Of a stretch of DNA of 64,000 nucleotides, positions 21,333-32,275 are shown piece by piece. The DNA comes from Reticulitermes speratus (Eukaryota > Arthropoda > Insecta > Blattodea > Rhinotermitidae): positions 930,001-994,000 of the forward strand of contig JAJKFL010000026.1 in assembly GCA_021186555.1 (NCBI GenBank), read 5' to 3'. Under the pieces are notes generated by a model. That model saw only the letters and a list, made by a program, of their open reading frames with translations, was not told where the DNA came from and did no database searches. The translations under genes were made by a program, and so were the position numbers. The stretch's first letter is position 1, and every line of letters starts with the position of its first letter.

Positions 21333-22649
21333 CAAATTACATTTAAACAATCAGTCCGTACCGTGCAGTAAACACACTTTACATAAACATTCAATCCGTA
21401 CCGCGCAGTAAAACCACTTTACATAAACATTCAGTCCGTACCGCGCAGTAAACACTCTTCACATACACATTCAGTCCGTACCGCGCAGTAAATACATTTT
21501 ACATAAACATTCAGTCCGTACCGCGCAGTAAACACACTTTACATAAACACTTAGTCCGTACCGCGCAGTAAACACACTCCGTCTCAGTTATACAAACCAG
21601 TCAGTTAATGTTGTACAGTGAAATAATCGCTGTTTGTTCTGAGATCCACACAAAACACATAAATACAGTCCGTACCGCGCAGTAAACACACTCCGTCTCA
21701 GTTATACAAACCAGTCAGTTAATGTTGTACAGTGAAATAATCGCTGTTTGTTCTGAGATCCACACAAAACACATAAATACAGTCCGTACCGCGCAGTAAA
21801 CACACTCCATCTCAGTTATACAAACCAGTCAGTTAATGTTGTACAGTGAAATAATCGCTGTTTGTTCTGAGATCCACACAAAACACATAAATACAGTCCG
21901 TACCGCGCAGTAAACACACTCCGTCTCAGTTATACAAACCAGTCAGTTAATGCTGTACAGTGAAATAATCGCTGTTTGTTCTGAGATCCACACAAAACAC
22001 ATAAATACAGTCCGTACCGCGCAGTAAACACACTCCGTCTCAGTTATACAAACCAGTCAGTTAATGTTGTACAGTGAAATGATCGTTGTTTGTTCTGAGA
22101 TCCACACAAAACACATAAATACAGTCCGTACCGCGCAGTAAACACACTCCGTCTCAGTTATACAAACCAGTCAGTTAATGTTGTACAGTGAAATGATCGC
22201 TGTTTGTTCTGAGATCCACACAAAACACATAAATACAGTCCGTACCGCGCAGTAAACACACTCCGTCTCAGTTATACAAACCAGTCAGTTAATGCTGTAC
22301 AGTGAAATAATCGCTGTTTGTTCTGAGATCCACACAAAACACATAAATACAGTCCGTACCGCGCAGTAAACACACTCCGTCTCAGTTATACAAACCAGTC
22401 AGTTAATGTTGTACAGTGAAATAATCGCTGTTTCTTCTGAGATCCACACAAAACACATAAATACAGTCCGTACCGCGCAGTAAACACACTCCGTCTCAGT
22501 TACACAAACCAGTCAGTTTATGTTGTACAGTGAAATAATAGCTGTTTGTTCTGAGATCCACACAAAACACATAAATTCACTGTGTGGGCAGAACGTAGAA
22601 TTTGTGAATGTTAAACGTAGTGGTACATATAGTGACCACTGGGCTTTAC
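21333..22649 (-). repeat. array C of the 114-bp/40-bp satellite family
   Basis: Minus orientation. The inner boundary AAATTACATTTAAACAATCA is on the left, followed by 40-bp units to about 21570 and then about nine 114-bp units. The conserved outer terminus is at the right (CACTGTGTGGGCAGAACGTA ... GTGGTACATATAGTGACCAC, TGGGCTTTA). No TTAA is preserved next to the terminus. Confidence 0.96.
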
Positions 22650-22959
22650 GTCTTCCTAATGTCCTACTCTTAAATTCTTGACGTCTAAACACACTGTGCT
22701 CAGTGCAAGAGATCCACAATTGCGTTAACACAAATGTGGATCGAACTTCAAACTGCCTAACAAAGCCTTTGAAAGTAGGACGATGTTCAAATATTTGGGA
22801 AACACAAAGAAATAAATGAGACGTGGAAAAACACAGAATGCATTGTTGTATTTCCACTGCAACAATGGTTATACGAACAAGCCACAATGTTACGTCATAA
22901 CTTGCCTGTCCTGTTTCTTGTTCTTTCCCAGAATGCAAAGACCAGAATATAAAAATTGT
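22650..22959. other. non-coding, no feature recognised
   Basis: Nothing identified. Confidence 0.35.
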
Positions 22960-23470
22960 AACTTAGCCTGTTTCTTGGTTTGGACGTGAAAATTGGTCTT
23001 TTTGTTAAGGGAAAGACATGGCGTGCTGAGAAAGGTATTTGGGTTAAGAGGGACGGGGCAACAGGGGACTGGGGAGACTGCATAATGGTCAGATTAGTGA
23101 TCTGTGCTGCTCACTAAATATTATTAGAGTGATCAGATGAAGCAGGATGAGATGGATGGGGCATGTAGCACGTATGGGGAGGCCAGCAATGAACACAAAG
23201 TTTTGGTGGGGAAACCTGAAGGAAAACGACCACTGAAGACCTAGGCGTAGATGTGAAAATAATATTAAAATGCATCTTACTGAAGTAAGATTGGAGGACC
23301 TGGATTGGATTAATCTGGCTCAGGATAGGGAGATATGACAGGCTGTTGTGAAATACGTAAGGAATGTTCCGAGTTCCATAAAGCGCATGTAATTTCTTGA
23401 CTGGCTGTAAAACTATCAGCTTTGTAGAAGGACCTGCTGCGTACAATTTGTGTTCGTCAAGTACAGTGTC
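22960..23470 (+). mobile_element. decayed 3' end of a non-LTR retrotransposon
   Basis: Plus strand: GATGAGATGGATGGGGCATG encodes the RMRWMGHVA motif. It continues with GGTGGGGAAACCTGAAGG and AATAATATTAAAATGCATCT, then GATTGGATTAATCTGGCTCA (DWINLAQDR). It ends TTTCTTGACTGGC before the CTAA repeat. In-frame stops and a frameshift near 23240 show that it is dead. It meets the minus-strand copy at 23510 tail to tail. Confidence 0.8.
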
Positions 23471-23477
23471 TGTTTTT

Positions 23478-23507
23478 AACTAACTAACTAACTAACTAAC
23501 TAACTCC
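23478..23507. repeat. (CTAA)n tail shared by two LINE ends
   Basis: Seven CTAA repeats separate two oppositely oriented LINE 3' ends. The same repeat ends the copy at 30473. A tetranucleotide tail instead of poly(A) is usual for RTE-like non-LTR elements. Confidence 0.85.
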
Positions 23508-23509
23508 AT

Positions 23510-24235
23510 GTAGCACAGTCCTTCTTGACAAGCTAACAGTTCCTCAGCTAGTCAAGAAATTCCCCACGTTTTATGGAACCCGAAGGTTCATTACCGCACT
23601 CACAAAAGACCGCCACCTGTCCCTATCCTGAGCCATATCAATCCAATCCATGCCCCCCATCCCACTTCTTGAAGATCCATTTTAATATTATCCTCCCATC
23701 TACGTCTGGGTCTTCCAAGTGGTCTCCTTCCCTCAGGTCTCCCTACCAAAACCCTGTATGCACCTCTCTCCTCACCAATACGTGCTACATGCCCCGCCCA
23801 TCTAATTATTCTTGACTTGATCACCCGAATAATAATTGGTGATCAGTCCAGATCATTAAGTTCCTCGTTATGTAGTCTTCTCCACTCCCCTGTTACCCCG
23901 TCCCTCTTAGACCCAAAATATCCCCCTCAGCACCCTATTCTCAAACACCCTCAGCCTATGTTCCTCCCTCATGCGACAGACCAAGTTTCACACCCACACA
24001 AAACAACAACACAATTACAGTTCTGTATATCTTAATGTTTGTATCATTGTACAGCAAACTGTAAGACACAAGATGCTGCACGAATGACAACAAGCATTAC
24101 GTGACTTCAATCTGCTCTTAATTTCTTACTGAATGGAATTTCGATTTGTCACGGCTGTTCCAAGGTATTTGAACTGTTCCACCATTTCGTACCTTTAAAT
24201 TTAATCGCCCGAACAAAATGTCTATTGTTAGGGCG
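23510..24235 (-). mobile_element. non-LTR retrotransposon C-terminal fragment, best preserved copy
   Basis: The minus-strand frame at 23824-23600 reads [20 protein letters not shown], then [20 protein letters not shown], the C-terminal tail of RTE-type endonuclease/reverse transcriptase polyproteins in insects. Upstream, near 24200-24110, VEQFKYLGTAVTNRNSIQ, a stop, then EIKSR belongs to the region after the RT catalytic domain. Frameshifts and stops separate the pieces. The enzyme core is not in this window. Confidence 0.85.
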
Positions 24236-25073
24236 ATTAAATTAAAATTTAAGTAAGAGCAAATGTGCGCCAAACAGAGATGTGTAGCTTTATGGTCGAC
24301 AATATGAAGACTTACTTGGGAAACCTACGGTGAAATCAGAGAAAAATACTGGAATGCAATAAGTATACAGTGTATGAGAGGACGGATTGATTTGAACTGG
24401 CTCGAGCTAAAGAACTAGCAAAACGTCAGTAAGAATTAGAAAAATACAGCACTATTTACATTCTATTTCTTAATTTGCTTACAAATTTTATCTCACCTTA
24501 CTTACATTAAGTACAGTCATTACTTTATCTGACAAACAAAGTTCGTCTCCTCGCACTCCGTCACTACGGTTTGTACGACCAGCAAGCCGCAAGGACCTAA
24601 CAACACACGGGAGAACAATTGTGAAGTTGTATCACGTGACTACGAAGTGTTAAAACATGGTCGTGGCATATTTTACGACGGTACGTCAGGAGCTGCTCGC
24701 CACGTGATGATCTACACGTAGTATATCTGTGAGGTCACGTGGCCTACTGAACCAGATAGCCAACCACCACGCTGCTATCTGCTTACCGTGCCGACTGCTG
24801 CTAAGAGAGCCCAGACAGCGCCTTCTGCAGGCCAGTTCGATGGGCAATTGGCTTCCTAACCTCCCTCCCCCCTGATGATGCCAGCACATGGGTCATAAAT
24901 TTTCTATTAACTACTGACTATGCAGTACATTATACAGCAGAACACTGTCCCCTCCCCCTGCGACCCCAGCACCACACAGAAGGGGCGTCAACGGACATCA
25001 TAGCAGTGCGGGATATGGACGGAGTTATCTGAATGAGGAGCGAAGTGCTGGCACTGGTCACTAACAATAAACT
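24236..25073. other. non-coding, no certain feature
   Basis: A short inverted repeat TTTAATCGCCC/GGGCGATTAAA lies at about 24196-24243. LINE-like scraps may continue to 24420. The 67-codon minus frame at 24889-24686 has no domain that I recognise. Confidence 0.4.
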
Positions 25074-27425
25074 GAATTATATATAAACACTCAGTCCGTA
25101 CCGCGCAGTAAACACACTTTACATAAACATCCAGTCCGTACCGCGCAGTAAACACACTTTACATAAACATACAGTCCGTACCGCGCAGTAAACACACTTT
25201 ACATAAACATCCAGTCCGTACCGCGCAGTAAACACACTTTACATAAACATCCAGTCCGTACCGCGCAGTAAACACACTTTACATAAACATCCAGTCCGTA
25301 CCGCGCAATAAACACACTCCGTCTCAGTTATACAAACCAGTCAGTTAATGTTGTACAGTGAAATAATCGCTGTTTGTTCTGAGATCCACACAAAACACAT
25401 AAATACAGTCCGTACCGCGCAGTAAACACACTTTACATAAACATCCAGTCCGTACCGCGCAGTAAACATACTTCACATAAACATACAGTCCGTACCGCGC
25501 AGTAAACACACTTTACATAAACATCCAGGCCGTACCGCGCAGTAAACACACTCCGTCTCAGTTATACAAACCAGTCAGTTAATGCTGTACAGTGAAATAA
25601 TCGCTGTTTGTTCTGAGATCCACACAAAACACATAAATACAGTCCGTACCGCGCAGTAAACACACTCCGTCTCAGTTATACAAACCAGTCAGTTAATGTT
25701 GTACAGTGAAATAATCGCTGTTTGTTCTGAGATCCACACAAAACACATAAATACAGTCCGTACCGCGCAGTAAACACACTCCGTCTCAGTTATACAAACC
25801 AGTCAGTTAATGTTGTACAGTGAAATAATCGCTGTTTGTTCTGAGATCCACACAAAACACATAAATACAGTCCGTACCGCGCAGTAAACACACTCCGTCT
25901 CAGTTATACAAACCAGTCAGTTAATGTTGTACAGTGAAATAATCGCTGTTTGTTCTGAGATCCACACAAAAACACATAAATACAGTCCGTACCGCGCAGT
26001 AAACACACTCCGTCTCAGTTATACAAACCAGTCAGTTAATGTTGTACAGTGAAATAATCGCTGTTTGTTCTGAGATCCACACAAAACACATAAATACAGT
26101 CCGTACCGCGCAGTAAACACACTCCGTCTCAGTTATACAAAGCAGTCAGTTAATGTTGTACAGTGAAATAATCGCTGTTTGTTCTGAGATCCACACAAAA
26201 CACATAAATACAGTCCGTACCGCGCAGTAAACACACTCCGTCTCAGTTATACAAACCAGTCAGTTAATGCTGTACAGTGAAATAATCGCTGTTTGTTCTG
26301 AGATCCACACAAAACACATAAATACAGTCCGTACCGCGCAGTAAACACACTCCGTCTCAGTTATACAAACCAGTCAGTTAATGTTGTACAGTGAAATAAT
26401 CGCTGTTTGTTCTGAGATCCACACAAAACACATAAATACAGTCCGTACCGCGCAGTAAACACACTCCGTCTCAGTTATACAAAGCAGTCAGTTAATGTTG
26501 TACAGTGAAATAATCGCTGTTTGTTCTGAGATCCACACAAAACACATAAATACAGTCCGTACCGCGCAGTAAACACACTCCGTCTCAGTTATACAACCCA
26601 GTCAGTTAATGTTGTACAGTGAAATAATCGCTGTTTGTTCTGAGATCCACACAAAACACATAAATACAGTCCGTACCGCGCAGTAAACACACTCCGTCTC
26701 AGTTACACAAACCAGTCAGTTAATGTTGTACAGTGAAATAATCGCTGTTTGTTCTGAGATCCACACAAAACACATAAATACAGTCCGTACCGCGCAGTAA
26801 ACACACTCCGTCTCAGTTATACAAACCAGTCAGTTAATGTTGTACAGTGAAATAATCGCTGTTTGTTCTGAGATCCACACAAAACACATAAATACAGTCC
26901 GTACCGCGCAGTAAACACACTCCGTCTCAGTTATACAAACCAGTCAGTTAATGTTGTACAGTGAAATAATCGCTGTTTGTTCTGAGATCCACACAAAACA
27001 CATAAATACAGTCCGTACCGCGCAGTAAACACACTCCGTCTCAGTTATACAAACCAGTCAGTTAATGTTGTACAGTGAAATAATCGCTGTTTGTTCTCAG
27101 ATCCACACAAAACACATAAATACAGTCCGTACCGCGCAGTAAACACACTCCGTCTCAGTTATACAAACCAGTCAGTTAATGTTGTACAGTGAAATAATCG
27201 TTGTTTGTTCTGAGATCCACACAAAACACATAAATACAGTCCGTACCGCGCAGTAAACACACTCCGTCTCAGTTATACAAACCAGTCAGTTAATGTTGTA
27301 CAGTGAAATAATCGCTGTTTGTTCTCAGATCCACACAAAACACATAAATACACTGTGTGGGCAAAACGTAGAATTGTTGAACGTTAAACGTGGTGGTACA
27401 TATAGTAACCACTGGGCTTTAGGTT
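25074..27425 (-). repeat. array D of the 114-bp/40-bp satellite family
   Basis: Minus orientation. The inner boundary GAATTATATATAAACACTCA is on the left. Then come 40-bp units with isolated 114-bp units mixed in (near 25310-25420 and 25540), then about sixteen 114-bp units. The outer terminus is at 27349-27425 (CACTGTGTGGGCAAAACGTA, GTGGTACATATAGTAACCAC, TGGGCTTTAGG). Variants recur in order (ACAAAGCAGTC units at about 26138 and 26482, three units apart), showing block duplication. Confidence 0.97.
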
Positions 27426-27911
27426 TCGATCACTGACAGCAACGTATAATGTACACACGCCCATTTCTGACGTTTAGTTACAATCTGCAGCTGACTGACC
27501 TTGGCCGTTACAGGATGCACCGACATTTAACGTGTAAGGGGAAAGATGAAAGTAGTTATGTTTTGGTCAGACTATTTCATCTAACACAACAATTAGATGT
27601 ACTAGTGGAACCAGAATTTAGCAAGGACATGTCGTGTTGCAGTGCTGTGTAAAGTTAGATGCGTCTTCCCGCAACAAACAAGAAACAAACAAAACAAAAA
27701 AAGATTTTAAACACGTAAAATCCCAAATTTCACGTTGGTTAAAATAAATCCTCAAACGTAAAATCCCATTTCCTGCAATAAAATAAACGAAAAGTAACTT
27801 AGGATTAATTCCGTAAGAATTACATTTGGGACGATTAGGATGTTATATGAATGTGTGGTATAAATATTGTGATTGGTACAGCAGTACTGGTACTGCTGTA
27901 CAACGTGTTAA
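27426..27911. other. spacer between two head-to-head array termini
   Basis: About 480 bp of unique sequence separates the outer termini of arrays D and E. It ends with TTAA at 27908-27911. No gene recognised. Confidence 0.5.
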
Positions 27912-29183
27912 CCCTCTAAAGCCCAGTGGTTACTATATGTACCACCAGTTTAACATTCAACAATTCTACGTTCTGCCCACACAGTGTATTTATGTGTTTT
28001 GTGTGGATCTCAGAACAAACAGCGATTATTTCACTGTACAACATTAACTGACTGGTTTGTATAACTGAGACGGAGTGTGTTTACTGCGCGGTACGGACTG
28101 TATTTATGTGTTTTGTGTGGATCTCAGAACAAACAGCGATTATTTCACTGTACAACATTAACTGACTGGTTTGTATAACTGAGACGGAGTGTGTTTACTG
28201 CGCGGTACGGACTATATTTATGTGTTTTGTGTGGATCTCAGTACAAACAGCGATTATTTCACTGTACAACATTAACTGACTGTTTTGTATAACTGAGACG
28301 GAGTGTGTTTACTGCGCGGTACGGACTGTATTTATGTGTTTTGTGTGGATCTCAGAACAAACAGCGATTATTTCACTGTACAGCATTAACTGACTGGTTT
28401 GTATAACTGAGACGGAGTGTGTTTACTGCGCGGTACGGACTGTATTTATGTGTTTTGTGTGGATCTCAGAACAAACAGCGATTATTTCACTGTACAACAT
28501 TAACTGACTGGTTTGTATAACTGAGACGGAGTGTGCTTACTGCGCGGTACGGACTGTATTTATGTGTTTTGTGTGGATCTCAGAACAAACAGCGATTATT
28601 TCACTGTACAACATTAACTGACTGGTTTGTATAACTGAGACGGAGTGTGTTTACTGCGCGGTACGGACTGTATTTATGTGTTTTGTGTGGATCTCAGAAC
28701 AAACAGCGATTATTTCACTGTACAACATTAACTGACTGGTTTGTATAACTGAGACGGAGTGTGTTTACTGCGCGGTACGGACTATATTTATGTGTTTTGT
28801 GTGGATCTCAGTACAAACAGGGATTATTTCACTGTACAACATTAACTGACTGTTTTGTATAACTGAGACGGAGTGTGTTTACTGCGCGGTACGGACTGTA
28901 TTTATGTGTTTTGTGTGGATCTCAGAACAAACAGCGATTATTTCACTGTACAACATTAACTGACTGGTTTGTATAACTGAGACGGAGTGTGCTTACTGCG
29001 CGGTACGGACTGTATTTATGTGTTTTGTGTGGATCTCAGAACAAACAGCGATTATTTCACTGTACAACATTAACTGACTGGTTTGTATAACTGAGACGGA
29101 GTGTGCTTACTGCGCGGTACGGACTGAGTGTTTATGTAAAGTGTGTTTACTGCGCGGTACGGACTGTATGTTTATATATAATC
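27912..29183 (+). repeat. array E of the 114-bp/40-bp satellite family, intact TTAA-CCCTCT terminus
   Basis: TTAA (27908-27911) is followed by CCCTCTAAAGCCCAGTGG, the hairpin GTGGTTAC-TATAT-GTACCAC, TTTAACATTCAACAATTCTA and CGTTCTGCCCACACAGTG. About ten 114-bp units and one 40-bp unit come next, ending GTTTATATATAATCC. Units marked by ACTATATTTATG, CTCAGTACAAACAG and CTGTTTTGTATA occur at 28211 and 28781, exactly 570 bp (five units) apart, so a five-unit block was copied. Confidence 0.97.
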
Positions 29184-30014
29184 CAAGATGTTCTAAGACT
29201 TCAAACAGCTTAACACAGTTCAATCTTGCAGTCGCACCAAACATAAATACTCTATCTGCGATCGCTCCAAGCATGTCTTGCAACGACCTTGGCTGAACTT
29301 CTTCAGTAGTGTAATTTCAATTACGTGTGAAAACCCGGAAACACTTTTTAATCGCCCACATTAGACTCAGTGAAGCGGGTTATCAGCCAGCAAGGCAACC
29401 TTGAAACAGTCAAGCCGTCAACCACCCAGTAAACAAAGCAGCCGCAGTCAACAGACCAGCCAGTGGCAAAGCGATCTGATCGCCGACGTGACTGTCTGCA
29501 AGTACGGGCGTCAGTTGTCGGGAATGTGAATCAACTGCGGTCGTCGGTGGCAGTCAGGCCGCCAGAGATTGAAGCAAGCACTCGGTAAATCGGCCATTAA
29601 CTGAATCACTCGTTCAATATGCCATTCAGAGGCTCTGTCGGTAAAGGAGTCAGTCAGTGAACCGACCAATCAGTAAATGAATCAGACAGCCTGTCGGTCA
29701 GTAGGAAGGCAGAGTGTGGGCCCAGTGACAGTGGGCCTGGGCCCCGTGACCGTGACTCCACATCACGCTCGTGTGCGTGGTACCGCGGGTCGTGACGTCT
29801 CTTTGTTTGCGTGCGCAGTCCGGCCGCTTTCTTTCGTTTCCAGGAAAAACTCCGCCCAGGTTTCGCAACGCCAGTTCCTCGTTTTCTTTACATTTCAAGT
29901 TGCTGGTGTTTTTGTTTTGTTTCGCTACTGTTGTTTTTGTCTCCCCCAAGAGAAAAAGTTTAAATTCGCAACTTCTTAATTCTGTACTGCTTGTCCAACT
30001 ACCAATCGTTACGG
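29184..30014. other. non-coding, GC-richer segment
   Basis: 29380-29700 is rich in CAGTCA/CAGCCAG-like words, and 29480-29870 is more GC-rich than its surroundings. No open frame here shows a domain, and no exon was recognised. Confidence 0.4.
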
Positions 30015-30308
30015 TGGGCCGCGATAGCTCAGTCGGTATAGCGACTCGCTACGGGCTGGACGGTCCGCGGATCGAATCCCGGTGGAGGCGATATTTTCAG
30101 CACCCGTCCAGACCGGCCCTGGGGCTCACTCAGCCTCCTGTACAATGGGTACCGGGTCATTCCCGGGGGTAAAGCGGCCGGGGCGTGGAGTTGACCACCC
30201 ACCCTCATCTGGCGCCGAGGTTAAAGAAAGAATAGAGCTATACCTCTACTCCCTCTCTGGGCCTTCACGGCCTGTTCTAGGGTGACCTTTACCTTTACCT
30301 TTACCTTA
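30015..30308 (+). mobile_element. SINE family 1, near full length
   Basis: A tRNA-derived head has an A box GATAGCTCAGTCGG and a B box GGATCGAATCCC (30069 on). The body runs CAGACCGGCCCTGGGGCTCA, TAAAGCGGCCGGGGCGTGGA and GAGCTATACCTCTACTCC, and the tail is (CCTTTA)n. It would be transcribed by RNA polymerase III from the internal boxes. Fragments of the same family are at 5870, 13615, 15903 and 32845. Confidence 0.85.
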
Positions 30309-30472
30309 CCAATAGTCACTATCGCTCTAACACACCTCAATTGCTTACCGTCAACACAAGTAACGGTAAGATGCATTACCACTTCTGCCCATGTTACTGT
30401 CATGGTATAAGAAGAATCCCAACGCCGTCTTCACGTTGCCTGTGCTGCTCTCTGTCATTGTCCATTGTACTA

Positions 30473-30770
30473 ATTAACTAACTAACTAACTCCATAAAGC
30501 AGAGTCCTCCTTGAAGGTTCATTACCGCACTCACAACAGCCCGCCACCTGTCCCTATCCTGAGCCATATCAATCCAATCTACGCCCCCATCCCACTTCTT
30601 GAAGATCCATTTTAATATTATCCTCCCATCTACTCCTGGGTCTTCCAAGTGGTCTCCTTCCCTCAGGTCTCCCCACCAAAATCCTGTATACACCTCTCCC
30701 CTCACCCATACGTGCTACATGCCCCGCCCACCTCATTCTCCTTATTTCACCACCCGAACAACTTTCGATG
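30473..30770 (-). mobile_element. non-LTR retrotransposon 3' end
   Basis: Starts on the plus strand with the CTAA-repeat tail and TCCATAAAGCAGAGTCCTCC. The minus frame reads [20 protein letters not shown] and continues [36 protein letters not shown]. It is very close to the copy at 23510, so both derive from recent activity of one family. Confidence 0.85.
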
Positions 30771-31404
30771 CCAATTGTGCTGCAACGTCAGACATTCGTC
30801 TTTAAGCACAGTTCGTGGATACTAAATTACTTACTCGACGGAACAGAGTTCGATTTGAGACACCGGTAGTGGCTCAGCTGGTCAGGAATATTATTTCTCT
30901 AATGAAACCCGAAGGTTCAATACCTTCTGCACAAAAGTAGTCACTAGACTCTTGTTGTGAGCCAGTTTAATCTATCAAACCCAGACTGGAGTGTGGAAAG
31001 CAGGCGAGCGTTTAATTGTCTTGCTGCCTTCAGAAACACCGATTATGGCGAAATTCTGACATTAAACTGCGGAGTGTGATCATAAAACGGACGGAGCCGT
31101 CGTGAAATTTGAGGGCCAGTTCAGCTTTTCGTCTACAACCGAAGACAGCCACACAAAACCTTACTCGATCTGACCGGTCGCAGAACCTTGCTCACGAATA
31201 CCGTCTTCTACCAATCAGCCTGGCATTTACGTACACAGTGACATCTGTCTACCAACGAGAACATCTCTGACCTTGGCAGCGGTTTTCGTAGGAGAAGCAA
31301 CGTCGTATTTACTTACTGCCAGTAACTGATGTATACCATTTGCAAATACATTGGAATGAAGTGCAGTTGTGTCTCTTGCGTGCGAGTTAATTCCACTATT
31401 TGGG
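30771..31404. other. non-coding, no feature recognised
   Basis: Nothing certain; probably eroded LINE sequence near 30880-30960 (GAAACCCGAAGGTTCAATAC). Confidence 0.4.
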
Positions 31405-31672
31405 CCGTGCCATGGCTCAGGCGGTTAGTAGCCGGCCTCTCACCGCGGAGGCTCGGGTTCGGTCCTGGGTCAGTCCATGTGGGATTTGTGGTGGACAAAG
31501 TGCCAATGGGACAGGTTTTTCCCCGAAGACTTCGGTTTTTTCCTGTCAATTTCATTCCACCGGTGTTCCATTACTTGGAAAAATAAAAAACTAATCATCT
31601 TCATCACAGGGTTGCACAAAAAGCCTCAAGGCTGCGGTGCGTGCGGGGCCCTTCACCACAAAAAAAATCCAC
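31405..31672 (+). mobile_element. SINE family 2, near full length
   Basis: The head is GCCATGGCTCAGGCGGTTAG (A box) with GGCTCGGGTTCGGTCCTGGG (B box). The body is GTGGGATTTGTGGTGGACAA, GACAGGTTTTTCCCC and TCAATTTCATTCCACCGGTG, and the 3' end is GGCTGCGGTGCG, GGGCCCTTCACCAC, A-run. Other copies are at 16106 and 57545. It sits 257 bp downstream of the Dll exon in gene orientation. Confidence 0.85.
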
Positions 31673-31920
31673 TATTTCGTCTTGTGTTCCACGTGGTCAG
31701 AATTGCACATAATTTTGACTTTAAACTGGCTATTAACTGAACAGCCCAAAAATGAGCGATTAGTGCAAACCGAAGGATAGTGTCGCATACACTTTAATTT
31801 TGAAAAGCCTTACTCTCCGTAAGGGCAATTTTCATATTAAAAATCCGCCACACGCTGTCAAGGTCAAAGTTGTTCTCGTGAGTAGCTGACTATTCTTTTT
31901 TATTTCTGTTGCGAATGGTG

Positions 31921-31931
31921 GCACATACCTG
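31921..31931 (-). other. Dll: splice donor of the Dll exon
   Basis: On the minus strand CAG|GTATGTGC: the exon ends at 31929 and the intron begins with GT at 31928-31927. It fits the consensus CAG|GTRAGT well. The intron is phase 0. Confidence 0.93.
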
Positions 31932-32110
31932 TGTCTGAGTGAGTCCCAGGCTGGCCGCCAACTCGGCCCGTTCAGGTAGCGCCAGGTACTGCGTCCGTTG
32001 GAACCGTCGGTTAAGTTGCTGCAGCTGCAAGCTCGAGTAGATCGTCCGCGGCTTCCGCATCTTCTTGCCTTTACCATTGACGCGCAGTGACCCGTCGTCG
32101 ACACATTTGT
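31929..32110 (-). CDS. Dll: Distal-less homeobox gene, internal exon (homeodomain residues 1-44)
   Basis: Distal-less is a homeodomain transcription factor that specifies distal limb and other appendage fates and acts in the nucleus on AT-rich sites. The 182-bp exon starts with the last two bases of a split codon, then codes 60 residues: [60 protein letters not shown]. Homeodomain position 1 is the M of MRKP (exon residue 17). R5, L16, F20 and the Dll/Dlx signature [20 protein letters not shown] are present; helices 1 and 2 are complete. The exon ends after Q44, so the recognition helix (V45, W48, N51) lies in the next exon; this intron position is shared with vertebrate Dlx genes. Splice sites on both sides and an undamaged frame argue against a processed pseudogene. 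No exon with the recognition helix or the N-terminal part was found in the window, so long introns must flank it. Related Dlx paralogues are an alternative, but arthropods normally have one Dll. Confidence 0.96.
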
Positions 32111-32130
32111 CTGGAACAAAGCACAGTGCA
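32109..32130 (-). other. Dll: splice acceptor of the Dll exon
   Basis: On the minus strand CTGTGCTTTGTTCCAG|AC: AG is at 32112-32111, preceded by a pyrimidine-rich stretch. The exon begins at 32110, after the first base of a codon (phase 1 intron). Confidence 0.9.
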
Positions 32131-32275
32131 AAGCTAGTGAACAAGCCGGACGTAGCCACCTTGTCAAGGGCCTACTGGATAGCTGAAGAACTACTCAAGT
32201 CAACTGAATCTATCGCGAGTCTTCACTTCTTCACACAAGAGACTGAGTAACTTGGAATATCTACGGTGTCTTTTG

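Noticed and set aside
22649..22662. Helitron 3' end (hairpin near the terminus of the satellite arrays)
   Set aside because: The hairpin is close to the terminus, but no CTRR end or TC/A-T insertion context is present; TTAA fits better.
23600..23824. Host protein gene ([20 protein letters not shown] frame)
   Set aside because: This is the C-terminal tail of a non-LTR retrotransposon, repeated in other copies at 15667, 30478 and elsewhere.
30015..30090. tRNA gene
   Set aside because: A and B boxes are present but no acceptor stem closes, and the sequence runs on into a SINE body and TTTACC tail.
32111..32159. Upstream ATG at 32159 as the start of the Dll protein
   Set aside because: The residues before the CAG acceptor are intron; Dll proteins have a long N-terminal region encoded by earlier exons.
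31832..32167. Second frame over the Dll exon (111 codons)
   Set aside because: It is an out-of-frame reading of the exon and flanking intron; the frame with the homeodomain is the real one.
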